The translations under genes and the position numbers were made by a program. Positions 8,659 to 17,856 of a stretch of 64,000 bases of DNA are shown here, piece after piece; within the stretch, counting starts at the first letter, position 1; every line of letters starts with the position of its first letter. A model generated the notes under the pieces. The model searched no databases and was not told the DNA's origin. It worked only from the letters and a program-made list of their open reading frames with translations. The stretch comes from Streptomyces sp. MUM 2J (GTDB lineage: Bacteria > Actinomycetota > Actinomycetes > Streptomycetales > Streptomycetaceae), in the NCBI RefSeq assembly GCF_022414535.1, contig NZ_JADWYM010000015.1, positions 62,001 to 126,000 on the forward strand. The letters are read 5' to 3'.

Positions 8659-9705
8659 GTGACGGGAAAGCGTTTGCCGGCGCGCCGGCCGACGATGAAG
8701 GACATCGCGCGCCGCGCCGGCGTCTCGGAGAGCGCGGTCTCCTTCGCGCTGAACGGCCGGCCCGGGGTCTCCGAGATCACCCGGGACCGCGTGCGCCGGG
8801 TCGCCGAGCAGCTCGGCTGGCGACCGAGCACGGCCGCGCGGGCCCTGTCCGGGGAGGGTGCGGCGACGGTCGGCTTCGTACTGGCCCGGCCGGCGCACAC
8901 GCTGGGGGTGGACTCCTTCTTCCTCCAACTGGTCTCCGGTATCCAGGAGGTGCTGGCCGAGCGGCACCTCGGGCTGCTGTTCCAGATCGCCCGGGACGTC
9001 TCCGACGAGTGCGCGGTCTACCGCCGCTGGTGGGCGGAGCACCGGGTGGACGGCGTCCTCGTCGTCGACCCGCGCACCGACGACCCGCGGCCCGCGCTGC
9101 TCGACGAACTCGGCCTGCCCGCCGTGGTGATCGGCGGCGCACCCGACGCGCCGCATCCGGGTCTGTCCACCGTGTGGGCGGACGACGCCGGGGCGATGGC
9201 GTCGGTGGTGGACCGGCTGCACGCGCTCGGCCACCGGCGGATCGTGCACATCGCCGGAATGCCCGGCCTCGCCCACACCGAGCGCCGGATCCGCACCCTG
9301 CGGGCCGAGGCCGGGCGCCGGGGCCTGGCGCAGGTGGAATCGGTGACGACGGACTACTCCGATGCGGAGGGCGCGGCCGTCACCCGCCGGGTGCTCGGCC
9401 GCCCCGCTCCCCCGACCGCCCTGATCTACGACAACGACGTGATGGCCGTGGCCGGCGTGGCCACTGCCGCCGGGCTGGACCGTGCGGTGCCGGGGGACGT
9501 GTCGGTGGTCGCCTGGGAGGACTCCGCGCTGTGCCGGATGGTCACTCCACGGCTGTCGGCGCTGTCCCGGGACAGCGTCGAGTTCGGCCGGACCGCGGCC
9601 CGTGAACTGGTCGCGCTCGTGGACGGCGGGCCGGCCCGGTCGGTGCGGGTGCCGGTGCCGGAGCTGATCGAACGGCACAGCACGGGTCCCGCGTGTCCCG
9701 GGTGA
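8659..9705 (+). CDS. LacI-family transcriptional regulator
   Basis: 348 residues. The N-terminal HTH reads 'TMKDIARRAGVSESAVSFAL' (12-31), followed by the hinge helix region 'RPSTAARALSGEG'. A periplasmic-binding-protein-like effector domain fills the rest. The GTG at 8659 is chosen over the GTG at 8611 because AAGGGG lies upstream and the earlier start falls inside an operator. It is divergent from the sugar-import operon and is very likely its sugar-responsive repressor; oligosaccharide or mannose-type inducers are an inference from the neighbouring enzymes. Confidence 0.9.
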   Translation: MTGKRLPARRPTMKDIARRAGVSESAVSFALNGRPGVSEITRDRVRRVAEQLGWRPSTAARALSGEGAATVGFVLARPAHTLGVDSFFLQLVSGIQEVLAERHLGLLFQIARDVSDECAVYRRWWAEHRVDGVLVVDPRTDDPRPALLDELGLPAVVIGGAPDAPHPGLSTVWADDAGAMASVVDRLHALGHRRIVHIAGMPGLAHTERRIRTLRAEAGRRGLAQVESVTTDYSDAEGAAVTRRVLGRPAPPTALIYDNDVMAVAGVATAAGLDRAVPGDVSVVAWEDSALCRMVTPRLSALSRDSVEFGRTAARELVALVDGGPARSVRVPVPELIERHSTGPACPG

Positions 9706-9707
9706 CC

Positions 9708-9735
9708 GGCACACGGCCCCTCCCCCGGCCGTGCC
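9708..9735 (+). terminator. Terminator of the LacI gene
   Basis: GGCAC-(AC)-GGCC pairs with GGCC-GTGCC across an 8-base C-rich loop, with a two-base bulge. It starts two bases after the stop codon. Confidence 0.5.
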
Positions 9736-9889
9736 CGGCCGGACCTCCGGCGGCGCGGAACGCCCGTACGCCGCCGGCATCCGCGCCGAGGCGGCGGGGC
9801 GGACCACGCAGTCCCACACCGCGCCGCGGCTCGCGGAGGTGACGCACCACGGCCGGCGCGGAACACACCCCGCCGTCGGGAATCCGGCC

Positions 9890-10100
9890 GCGCGGTCCAG
9901 CCTGCTGTCCGAGGGGCCGCACCGCGCCGGTCGCCCCGATCCGGGCATCGAGGCCGAGGACGTCGACGCCGCCCACGCGGCCCTGTGGCAGCGCGACGCG
10001 AAGACCGTCCACCCGCTGACCGACGAGGGGTGGGGCGTGCGCCGGTTCCTTGTCCGCGCCCTCTCGGGCCGTGTGGTGAACGTCCTCGGCCACCGCGGAC
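9890..10100 (+). pseudogene. VOC (glyoxalase/bleomycin-resistance) family remnant
   Basis: One frame encodes a recognisable C-terminal half of a VOC-fold protein: a 'DVDAAHAAL' helix, then 'VHPLTDEGWGVRRFLVR' and 'GRVVNVLGHR'. These match the family consensus 'DVDAAH..L' and 'PLTDE.WGVRRFFVRDPDGRVVNVL.H'. The N-terminal half and a start signal are missing, and the frame runs on into unrelated sequence that overlaps the amidase start. No function is expected. Confidence 0.6.
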
Positions 10101-10203
10101 GTCCGGTCGGCCTCTCGACGCGGCGGCGGCCCGCGGTGCACAGTTCTCCGTGCGCACTACTCACCGGTAATCGCCGCAGCCGCACCACTTCCGAGGAGCG
10201 CCC

Positions 10204-11547
10204 GTGACCAGCTGGGTCGGTTCTACCGCCACCGAGATCGCCGCCGCCGTCCGTGAGGGCCGGGCCACCCCCCGCGAGGTGGTGGCCGGCCATCTCGCCC
10301 GTATCGAGCGACTGGACCGGCGGGTCGGCGCCTTCCGTGCGGTGCGGGTCCGGGCGGCACTGGCCGAGGCCGGGGCCGTGGGTTCGCGGGCCGATCTCGC
10401 CGACCTTCCGCTCGCCGGGGTGCCGGTGGCGGTGAAGGACAACCTCGCCGTGCGCGGCGAGTCGATGCGCGTCGGCTCCGCGGCCACCCCGGACACCCCC
10501 GCGCGCGCCGACCATGTGACGGTGGCCCGGCTGCGGGCGGCGGGTGCGGTGGTCGTCGGCCTGACGAACGTCCCCGAACTGTGTGTCTTCGGTACCACGG
10601 AGGGCGTGCACGGTACCGCCCGCAACCCGTGGGACCTGTCCCGTTCGGCGGGAGGCTCCTCCGGCGGCAGCGCAGCCGCCGTGGCCGCGGGCTTCGTGCC
10701 GCTGGCCCTCGGCAACGACGGCATGGGCTCACTGCGCATCCCCGCCGCCAACTGCGGGCTGGTCACGATCAAGCCGGGCCACGGACTCGTGCCCGCGGGC
10801 ATCGGGGACGGGGACTGGTTCGGCATGTCCGAGAACGGCCCGCTGGCGACGACGGTGGAGGACACGCGACTGATGCTGTCGGTCCTCGCGGACGCCAAGG
10901 TGGCCCGGGGCCGGGAGCCGGCGGCGCGCTGCGTGGCCGTCTCACTGCGCAGCCCCCTGGCCGGGGTGAGGATCAGCAGGCCGTACGCGACCGCGGCCCG
11001 GCAGGCGGCCGGAGTGCTCGCCGAAGCCGGTCACCGGGTGCGGCAGGCGGAGCCGCCGTATCCGCTGTCCCTGGGGGTCACGGCGCTCACGCACTGGACG
11101 GCGGGCACGGCGGTCGACGCGCGCGGCCTGGACCAGCGGCTGCTGACCCGCCGGACCAGGGTCCACGCCGCCCTCGGGCAGCGCTTCGTGTCCACAGTGC
11201 GGTCGGGCCACGGCCGGGAGCGGCTGCGGCGGCGCCTGGAGCCGTTCTTCACCCGGTACGACATCCTGCTCACACCGGCGCTGGCACGTCGTTCCCCCAA
11301 GGCCGGACCGTGGCACGAACGGGGCTGGCTGCGCAACCTGGCCGCCGACTCGGCCTACTCGCCTCTGACCCCGCCCTGGAACCTGACCGGCTGGCCGGCG
11401 ATGGCAGTGCCGTTCGGCAGGCTGCCGTCGGGCGCCCCCTGCGCGGTCCAGCTGGTCGGCCGGCCCGGGTCCGAGGCGCAACTGCTGGACATCGCCGGGC
11501 AGTTGGAGGAGATGCGGCCGTGGCCGCGGACGGCACCGCTGGACTGA
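10204..11547 (+). CDS. Amidase signature family amidohydrolase
   Basis: 447 residues. The Ser-cisSer-Lys catalytic set is visible: the Lys in 'VAVKDN', the Gly/Ser-rich 'GGSSGGSAAAVAAG', and the nucleophile in 'GMGSLRIPAANCG' (usually GGSIR, so slightly divergent). Members hydrolyse amides or transfer ammonia; the low-conservation C-terminal half gives no substrate. The start is a GTG with GAGG/AGGAG about 7 bases upstream. It follows a decayed VOC gene and has no partner gene resembling GatB or GatC, so a stand-alone amidase is more likely than GatA. Confidence 0.87.
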   Translation: MTSWVGSTATEIAAAVREGRATPREVVAGHLARIERLDRRVGAFRAVRVRAALAEAGAVGSRADLADLPLAGVPVAVKDNLAVRGESMRVGSAATPDTPARADHVTVARLRAAGAVVVGLTNVPELCVFGTTEGVHGTARNPWDLSRSAGGSSGGSAAAVAAGFVPLALGNDGMGSLRIPAANCGLVTIKPGHGLVPAGIGDGDWFGMSENGPLATTVEDTRLMLSVLADAKVARGREPAARCVAVSLRSPLAGVRISRPYATAARQAAGVLAEAGHRVRQAEPPYPLSLGVTALTHWTAGTAVDARGLDQRLLTRRTRVHAALGQRFVSTVRSGHGRERLRRRLEPFFTRYDILLTPALARRSPKAGPWHERGWLRNLAADSAYSPLTPPWNLTGWPAMAVPFGRLPSGAPCAVQLVGRPGSEAQLLDIAGQLEEMRPWPRTAPLD

Positions 11548-11991
11548 CGGGACCGCCGCCGCGGGCCGTCGTCCGCGAGCGTGGGGGCGTTCGGGGATTG
11601 CGGTGCACGACGTCCCGTTCCACCCGGGGCGCCGGGGTAAGGCGGCAGGCTCGGGAACGGTCTGCGGGACGGCGCAGCCGCACGGTCACGGCCGTGGGGC
11701 CGGCGTCGGCTACGCGGGGGTGCGCGGAGGCCCGTGGGGATGGGGCGGGCGGCCCCGGCGTCGGTTGCGGGCGCCCCGGCGGCGTCCACCCGTTCGGCCG
11801 GGTACGCCCGTCGGGCGCGAGCCGCTCCTTCGGAGGCGTCTGGCCTCCCGCACCGGTCCCGGCGGCGGCGACGGGCGGTGCCGGAGCGGCCGGACGCACG
11901 GCCCGCGGTCGGCCACTGTCCGCGTGAGCGGCATGGGCGTGAGTCTCGCACGCCCACGCGTTCGGCGATCGCGGCAGTACGGGCCCGCGGG
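11548..11991. other. Gene-free stretch
   Basis: GC-rich sequence without a start-plus-ribosome-site combination or a recognisable protein in any frame. Open frames here look like compositional artefacts. Confidence 0.5.
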
Positions 11992-12165
11992 TCAGTCCAC
12001 GCTGGGAAGGATGTGGGGCTCGGCGAGGTCGTCCTCGTAGCCGGCCAGGCGGATGGGGGCGGACCGGGCCCACACGTCGAGGCTGCCGATCTCCCCGGGC
12101 TGGCGGCCCGCGCGCTCCGTGCGTTCCTTGGGGTGCTGCTCGCGATTCGTCTTCTCTGGTGTCAC
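11992..12165 (-). CDS. Small acidic protein of unknown function (57 aa)
   Basis: GTG at 12165 preceded by AAGGAG at 6-8 bases, ending in TGA at 11992. The product has a charged Lys/Glu/Arg-rich N-terminal half and a less charged C-terminal half with 'LDVWARSAPIRLAGYEDD' and the tail 'AEPHILPSVD'. There is no signal peptide or membrane helix. Codon use is normal for the genome (G/C at third positions), which with the good ribosome site argues for a real gene. I do not recognise the family. The two-part layout is reminiscent of a leader plus core, but no modifying enzyme lies beside it. Confidence 0.62.
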   Translation of the reverse strand: MTPEKTNREQHPKERTERAGRQPGEIGSLDVWARSAPIRLAGYEDDLAEPHILPSVD

Positions 12166-12649
12166 CGCGCACTCCTTATGTGTCGGTCACCCTCGGGACG
12201 TCGCGGTCCGCTGTGCGGCCCTGAGGTCGACGCCCGCTCGGGGTCTGTCTCGAAGCGGTTCGGACGCGGTGGCGCCGGCAACTCGTGTGGAGAGCTGGTC
12301 GTGGTGGACCGGCTTGTCCCATGACGGACCGTGGGTGTGGGTGGGACCCCGTACTGCTGTCCGTCGGACACAGGTTAACCAAATGAGCGGGGGTGCGCTC
12401 GATGGGGCTGCAAGATTTGGGGTAACCATGGCAAGTCACCCGTATGTCCTGCCAGGGAATTGAACCCTTTCATGGCGTCATACGCCTTTTGTACATCACC
12501 CCAACGGCCTACATTCCCCCACGGTCCTTCGACGAGGGCTACGTCATCGGCGGTACATCGTCACCTCGTTCAGGCCCCGTTGGCCGACTCGCAAGGTCGC
12601 CATGATCTGCTGGTGCACCGCAACGGCTGTCTCGCGGGAGGACTGACGC
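12166..12649. other. AT-richer intergenic region with an inverted repeat
   Basis: No gene is supported here. Part of it, about 12360-12530, is clearly richer in A/T than its surroundings. It holds the imperfect inverted repeat GGTTAACCAAAT (12373-12384) / ATTTGGGGTAACC (12415-12427). It probably contains divergent promoters for the 57-residue protein and the HD-like gene. Confidence 0.45.
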
Positions 12650-13099
12650 ATGGAGCTGCGCAGCGTCGAGGAGCTGATGGACCTGCTGTACGCCTGCCAG
12701 GGCGTCACGGACACGCCCGTGCCCGGCGGCGAGGTCGTCGACCGGCACGACCTCGCGCTGCGGAGTGCCGCGCTGCTGCGCCGAAGCCGCCCTGCGGACA
12801 AGGAACTCCAGGTGACGGCCCTGGTGCAGCCGATCGGGCGGCTGCTGCAGCCGGGAGAGGCGCGCGGAGGGGCCGACCGGGCGGCCGACGCGGTGCGCGG
12901 TCTGCTCGGCGAACGGGTCGCGGGCCTGGTGCGCCGGTATCCCTGGCACGGCGGGCCGGCCGACGACGATGTCCTCAGCCTCCGGCACGCCGAGGAGGAG
13001 AGCCGCTCGGCCTGGTTCGACGCCGGGGTGCTGGAGGACTGGCGCACCGTGCTGGAGTTGCTGGCGGCACGCAACTCCCGGCTGGGCGCCGTCGACTGA
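12650..13099 (+). CDS. Degenerate HD-domain-like protein (149 aa)
   Basis: ATG with GGGAGGA upstream. The layout follows small HD phosphohydrolases of the PhnZ/MIOX-like type: 'VDRHDLALRSAALLRR' matches the first metal-ligand helix ('HALQ.A.LA'), and 'KELQVTALVQPIGRLL' matches the helix that normally reads 'VAAALLHDVGHLL'. The late 'LSLRHAEEESRSAW' helix and 'WRTVLELLA' also match. The central His-Asp pair is replaced by Gln-Pro, so metal-dependent hydrolysis or oxygenation is unlikely. The assignment is by eye and remains tentative; the protein may be a sensor or a decaying gene. Confidence 0.55.
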   Translation: MELRSVEELMDLLYACQGVTDTPVPGGEVVDRHDLALRSAALLRRSRPADKELQVTALVQPIGRLLQPGEARGGADRAADAVRGLLGERVAGLVRRYPWHGGPADDDVLSLRHAEEESRSAWFDAGVLEDWRTVLELLAARNSRLGAVD

Positions 13100-13150
13100 C
13101 GCCCCGGCCCCGAGCGCACCGGCGTCCCGGCCGCCCCACGCGGCCCGGTG

Positions 13151-14653
13151 TCACCACCTGCCCGGCGCGTAGTCCTTCAGGAAGACGCCGTACAGGTCCT
13201 CGCCCGCCTCGCCGCGCACGATCGGGTCGTAGACGCGGGCCGCACCGTCGACCAGGTCGAGCGGGGCGTGGAAGCCGGCCTCGGCGAGGCGAAGCTTGTC
13301 GTAGTGGGGGCGCTCGTCGGTGATCCAGCCGGTGTCGACCGAGGTCATGAGGATGTTGTCGGTGTCGAACATCTCCTGCGCGCTGGTCCGCGTCACCATG
13401 TTGATGGCGGCCTTGGCGGCGTTGGTGTTGGGGTGGCCCGCGCCCTTGTAGCCACGGTCGAAGACGCCCTCCATGGCGGAGACGTTGACGACGTAGGCCC
13501 GCTTGCTCTCCGCCCTGCGCGCGGCCTCGGCCATGGCCGGGCGGAGCTTGCTGATCAGGATGAACGGGGCGGTGTAGTTGCACAGCTGGGTCTCCAGGAG
13601 CTCCACCGGCGAGATCTGCTCGATGGTCTGGACCCAGGTGTTGGTCTCGACGACGTCGGGGACGAGGCCGCCCGCGTCGATGGCGGTGCCCTCCAGGTGC
13701 CGGGCGACGCTGGCGTGGCCGGCGACCAGGGCGAGGTCGGCGACCTTCTGCGCGTCGAGGCCGCTGGTGCCCACGGGCAGTGCGGCCAGGCCGTCGACCG
13801 CGCCGGAGTTGAAGGCGCCGATGACCTGGTGGGCGGGCAGCTCCCCGGCGGGCAGGGGGGCGCTCTCGCCCTCGACCAGGGCGGCGTAGGCGGAGGGCAG
13901 GCGGCGCACGGTCTGCGTCGCGTTGTTGACGAGGATGTCGAGCGGGCCCGCCCCGGCTACCTGGTCGGCGAGGGCGACGGCCTGGGCGGGGTCGCGCAGG
14001 TCGATGCCGACGACCTCCAGGCGGTGCAGCCAGTCCGCCGAGTCGTCCATGGCCTTGAAGCGGCGGATGGCGTCCTTGGGGAAGCGGGTGGTGACCGTCG
14101 TGTGGGCGCCGTCGCGCAGCAGCCGCAGCGCGATGTACATGCCGATCTTGGCGCGCCCGCCGGTGAGCAGGGCGCGCTTGCCGGTGAGGTCGGCGCGCGC
14201 CTCGCGCCTGGTCCGGTTCTCGGCGGCGCAGTCCTGGCAGAGCTGGTGGTAGAAGTGGTCGACCTCGACGTAGCGGGTCTTGCAGGTGTAGCAGGAGCGC
14301 GGGCGCTGGAGTATGCCCGCGATGTGCCCGGCCCGGACCTGCGAGGTGGGCAGCAGTCCCTCGGTCTCGTCGTCGATGCGCTGCGCGGAGCCCGTGGCGG
14401 TGGCCTCGGTGACGGCACGGTCGTGCGCGGTCTTGGCGGCGCGGCGCTCCTGCCGGCGGCGCTGCTTGACCGTGCGGTAGATGTGGGAGGTGGCCCGCCG
14501 GACCCGGACGGCGTCCGGGTGGTCGACGTCCAGCGTGTCGAGTTCCTCCAGCACGCTCAGGCAGACGGCCAGGCGCTCGGGGTCGATGCCGGGACCGTAC
14601 GACTCCTCGGGCACGTCACTCGTCGTCGCCGAGCCGTCCTCAGTCACCGTCAT
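13151..14653 (-). CDS. SDR-family protein with N-terminal helical/zinc-ribbon region
   Basis: 500 residues, twice the usual SDR length. Residues 1-110 are helical and highly charged. C121xxC124 and C139xxC142 form a probable zinc ribbon. From about 158 comes a Rossmann domain with the TGGRAKIG cofactor loop and the NNA motif (243-245). The Ser of the catalytic triad is in 'NVSAMEG' (S392), and Lys is K414. The position that should hold Tyr of YxxxK is T410, although Y402 lies eight residues earlier. It may be a catalytically altered or non-catalytic SDR. The ATG at 14653 is chosen; upstream in-frame sequence overlaps the region next to the acyltransferase stop and lacks family similarity. Confidence 0.8.
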   Translation of the reverse strand: MTVTEDGSATTSDVPEESYGPGIDPERLAVCLSVLEELDTLDVDHPDAVRVRRATSHIYRTVKQRRRQERRAAKTAHDRAVTEATATGSAQRIDDETEGLLPTSQVRAGHIAGILQRPRSCYTCKTRYVEVDHFYHQLCQDCAAENRTRREARADLTGKRALLTGGRAKIGMYIALRLLRDGAHTTVTTRFPKDAIRRFKAMDDSADWLHRLEVVGIDLRDPAQAVALADQVAGAGPLDILVNNATQTVRRLPSAYAALVEGESAPLPAGELPAHQVIGAFNSGAVDGLAALPVGTSGLDAQKVADLALVAGHASVARHLEGTAIDAGGLVPDVVETNTWVQTIEQISPVELLETQLCNYTAPFILISKLRPAMAEAARRAESKRAYVVNVSAMEGVFDRGYKGAGHPNTNAAKAAINMVTRTSAQEMFDTDNILMTSVDTGWITDERPHYDKLRLAEAGFHAPLDLVDGAARVYDPIVRGEAGEDLYGVFLKDYAPGRW

Positions 14654-14756
14654 CGCGCTGCCGTTCCCTGGAATCCCGTCGCGGCGCTCCGACCGCGCTC
14701 GCTTGCGAACGCGGCATTCTACGAAGCCCCGCGGCCGGCGTCCAAACCGGTGGCGG

Positions 14757-16088
14757 TCAGTCGGCGCACACTGTGAGCAGGGTCTCCACCTCCTGTTCCA
14801 GGGCCGTCGCCAGCCGGTCGAGGTCGGGCACGGCGCGGGCGTCGGCGACGAGACCGTAGTGCACGCGGCCGCGGTAGGTCGACACGGCGACCGCGAGGGA
14901 CTGGCCACGGGCGAGCGGGGCGAGGGGGTAGACGGCCGCGAGGGGGTTGCCGCCGAGCTTCAGGCCGAGGCTGGGCAGCGGCACGCTGGTGACCAGGATG
15001 TCGAACCAGAGCCGGGCAGCCTGCCCGACCAGCGGCCCCCCGAGCCGGTGGCCGAGGGCGGGCACGTGGTCGGCGAGCAGAGCGACGGCACCGGCGCCCC
15101 GGTTGGGTCCGGCGTCCTTGTTGCGGTCCATCGCGGTGCGCACCGCGGCGAGCCGGCCGAGCGGGTCGGGGTCGCCGACGGGCAGCTGTATCAGGTAGCC
15201 GGAGAGCCGGTTGCCCTGCGGGTGCGCGGTGCGCGGGCGTCGCTTGGAGACCGGGATCAGGGCGCGGGGCGTGACGCCCTCGCTGCCGTCGCCCCGCTCG
15301 TCGAGCCAGCGGCGCAGGGCGCCCGCGACGACCGCGATCAGCACGTCGTTGACGGTGCCGCCGACGACCTTGCGGACCACGTGCACGTCGTCGAGGTCGA
15401 GGACGACCCCGGCGGTGCGGCGGGTGCCGGTGGGTTCGGCGGTGAGCGCCGGGATGGCACGGGTGCCGAGCGTGGACACGGCGACGGAGGTGCCGATGTC
15501 CAGGGCCCGGCCGGCGTCCGACAGCGCGCCGCGCACCAGTTCGGGCAGCCGGCGCACCTCGGGCAGCAGGCCGCGCCGCGGCTCCGGGGGCCGGGGGCGC
15601 CGGGCGGGCAGGTCGACCGGATCGAGGATCGCGGCGGCCAGGCCGAGAGCGCGCAGCCCGTCGGCGAGGGCGTGGTGGAACTTGAACAGCACGGCGAAGC
15701 AGTCGCCGTCCGCGCCGGGCAGCACATGCGCCTCCCACGGTGGCCGGGCGCGGTTCAGGGGCCCTTCCATGAGCCGGCCCGCGGCAGCGTGGAAGTCGGC
15801 GGCGGGGGCGTGCAGGCGGACGTGCCTGAGGGGGTCGAAGGCGGGATCCGGTTCGCGGGTGGCGCCACCGAAGCCGAGCGGCGGCCGTAGCGGCTGCCAG
15901 GTGTCGCGGATGCGCATGCGCAGTCCGGGCACGCCGGCGGCACGGGCTGCCAGGAGGTCGGCGGCATGGGCGCCGGCCGTGGGCGAGGAGGCCGAGAAGA
16001 CCCCGAGCGCACCGAGGTGCATGGGGTGCTCGGCGGACTCGATGTTCCAGAACGCCAGATCGAGCGGTGCGAGCGGGTCAGAAGTCAA
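14757..16088 (-). CDS. Wax ester synthase/diacylglycerol acyltransferase (WS/DGAT)
   Basis: 443 residues. The acyltransferase motif HHALADG gives the catalytic His, and the N-terminus 'PLAPLDLAFWNIESAEHPMHLG' is typical. The later 'GNRLSGYLIQLP' segment and 'FDILVTSVPLP' also match the family. It makes triacylglycerol or wax esters from acyl-CoA, usually at the membrane or lipid-droplet surface. The TTG at 16088 with GAGG upstream gives the family-typical N-terminus; a TTG 11 codons earlier is possible. It is monocistronic, with the SDR gene in the same orientation about 100 bases downstream. Confidence 0.9.
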   Translation of the reverse strand: MTSDPLAPLDLAFWNIESAEHPMHLGALGVFSASSPTAGAHAADLLAARAAGVPGLRMRIRDTWQPLRPPLGFGGATREPDPAFDPLRHVRLHAPAADFHAAAGRLMEGPLNRARPPWEAHVLPGADGDCFAVLFKFHHALADGLRALGLAAAILDPVDLPARRPRPPEPRRGLLPEVRRLPELVRGALSDAGRALDIGTSVAVSTLGTRAIPALTAEPTGTRRTAGVVLDLDDVHVVRKVVGGTVNDVLIAVVAGALRRWLDERGDGSEGVTPRALIPVSKRRPRTAHPQGNRLSGYLIQLPVGDPDPLGRLAAVRTAMDRNKDAGPNRGAGAVALLADHVPALGHRLGGPLVGQAARLWFDILVTSVPLPSLGLKLGGNPLAAVYPLAPLARGQSLAVAVSTYRGRVHYGLVADARAVPDLDRLATALEQEVETLLTVCAD

Positions 16089-16584
16089 GGGCTTGCCTCG
16101 CGTCGGCGACGGGTGAGCCAACAGTCAACCGCCTCTCGGCGATTACGGTCAAGTACGATCAGACCACGCACAGTTAACATCAGATGAAGCCCGGCCGCAT
16201 CGGGAGAGGTGGGGCACGGGGCGGCCCAGGGGACGGCGGGGGCTCTCGGGAGGAGGAGATGCGAGAGTCGTCCGCGCCGTCGCCGTGGCTGTGAGCAGCA
16301 AGAACCCCATGCCGCCCCGCTTCCCGGGCAGACGCCGGAAGTTGGGCGGCGAGCGTGCCGCCGACCCACCCGACCGCCGCTCGGGGTACCCCGTACGCAG
16401 CAGGGCACGACCCGCGCCCCGGACGATGTGTCACCTGAGCGGGGGTGCCCCGCCACGGCCGGACGGCTCAGGGCACCGGCGTCCGCCGGGCGGCACGCGT
16501 CCCACCCGGCACGGCAGCGGACGTCGAACGCCGGCGGGGCCCGGCCCCTGGAAACCCCTCGCGCGGGGAGCGGGCGCGGGGTGG
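16089..16584. other. Intergenic stretch, no gene seen
   Basis: About 500 bases between the WS/DGAT start and the glgC stop. The part next to the acyltransferase (16130-16190) is AT-richer and probably holds its promoter. Nothing else is supported. Confidence 0.5.
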
Positions 16585-17805
16585 CTACGACACCTGCTGG
16601 CCCTTGCCCAGTGCGATCACGCCGTTCTTGGAGACCGTGTACAACGCGGCGTCGCGCTCCGGATTGACGCCGATCGTCGCGCCGGAGGGCACCTCGACGT
16701 TCTTGTCCAGGACGGCACCGCGGACGACCGCGCCGCGGCCGACGTGGACGTTGTCGTGCAGGACCGAGCCCTGGACGACCGCACCGGGGTCGACGACGAC
16801 GCCCGGTGACAGGACGGAGCGGGTGACCTGCCCCCGGATCAGACAGCCCGCGCTGATGATCGACTCGCTGGCGATGCCACCGGCGTTGAAACGGGCCGGG
16901 GAGAGCTGGCCGGAGTGGGTGTAGATGGGCCAGCTGCGGTTGTAGAGGTTGAAGGCGGGCCGCTCGGCGATGAGGTCCATGTGGGCGTCGTAGTAGGCGT
17001 CGAGGGTGCCGACGTCCCGCCAGTAGCCCTGGTCGCGGCTGGTCTCGCCGGGCACGTGGTTGTCGCTGAAGTCGTACAGCGCCGCCTCGCCCCGTTCGGT
17101 GAGCTGGGGAAGGATCGAACCGCCCATGTCGTGGACGGACTCGGCATCCTCCGCGTCCCGCTGGAGGGCCTCGACCAGGGCCTTGGTGCTGAAGACGTAG
17201 TTGCCCATCGAGGCGAACACCCGTTCCGGGTCGTCGGCGAGGCCGGGCGGGTCCGCCGGCTTCTCCAGGAACCCCTCGACCGCCTGCCCGTCCGAGCCCG
17301 GCGTGATCACCCCGAAGGCCGCGGACTCGGTGCGCGGCACCCGGATGCCGGCCACCGTCACGCCGGCGCCGCTGTCGACGTGCTGGGCGAGCATCTGGCG
17401 CGGGTCCATGCGGTAGACGTGGTCGGCGCCGAAGACGGCGACGTACTCGGGCTGCTCGTCGTGGATCAGGTTCAGCGACTGGAGGATGGCGTCGGCGCTG
17501 CCCAGGTACCAGCGCGGGCCCAGCCGCTGCTGGGCCGGGACCGGCGTGATGTAGTTGCCGAGCAGGCTGGACATGCGCCAGGTGGTGGTGATGTGGCGGT
17601 CCAGCGAGTGCGACTTGTACTGGGTGAGCACGCAGATGCGCCGGATGTCGCCGTTGACCAGGTTCGACAGGACGAAGTCGACCAGGCGGTAGGTGCCGCC
17701 GAAGGTGACCGCCGGTTTCGCGCGGTCCGTGGTGAGGGGCATCAGACGCTTGCCCTCTCCGCCCGCCAGCACGATGCCCAGCACCGAAGCTCCACCACGC
17801 CGCAT
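16585..17805 (-). CDS. glgC: Glucose-1-phosphate adenylyltransferase
   Basis: 406 residues. It makes ADP-glucose from glucose-1-phosphate and ATP, the committed step to glycogen or maltose-1-phosphate. '[24 protein letters not shown]' region (about 10-33) is the nucleotidyltransferase loop, with '[10 protein letters not shown]', 'GADHVYRMD' and 'VEGFLEKPA' following. A left-handed beta-helix ends the protein ('[19 protein letters not shown]'). The ATG at 17805 with GGGGAG upstream is favoured over a GTG six codons earlier. It lies 51 bases after glgA in the same direction. Confidence 0.96.
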   Translation of the reverse strand: MRRGGASVLGIVLAGGEGKRLMPLTTDRAKPAVTFGGTYRLVDFVLSNLVNGDIRRICVLTQYKSHSLDRHITTTWRMSSLLGNYITPVPAQQRLGPRWYLGSADAILQSLNLIHDEQPEYVAVFGADHVYRMDPRQMLAQHVDSGAGVTVAGIRVPRTESAAFGVITPGSDGQAVEGFLEKPADPPGLADDPERVFASMGNYVFSTKALVEALQRDAEDAESVHDMGGSILPQLTERGEAALYDFSDNHVPGETSRDQGYWRDVGTLDAYYDAHMDLIAERPAFNLYNRSWPIYTHSGQLSPARFNAGGIASESIISAGCLIRGQVTRSVLSPGVVVDPGAVVQGSVLHDNVHVGRGAVVRGAVLDKNVEVPSGATIGVNPERDAALYTVSKNGVIALGKGQQVS

Positions 17806-17856
17806 GGCTGCTCCCCTCACCATGATTGCCCCATGCCTGCCCCTGAGCAGGGCCGG

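Noticed and set aside
12445..12472. tRNA T-arm-like sequence (GGGTTCAATTCCC on the minus strand)
   Set aside because: No matching acceptor arm, anticodon arm or D-arm could be found within 90 bases, so it is not called as a tRNA or an attachment site.
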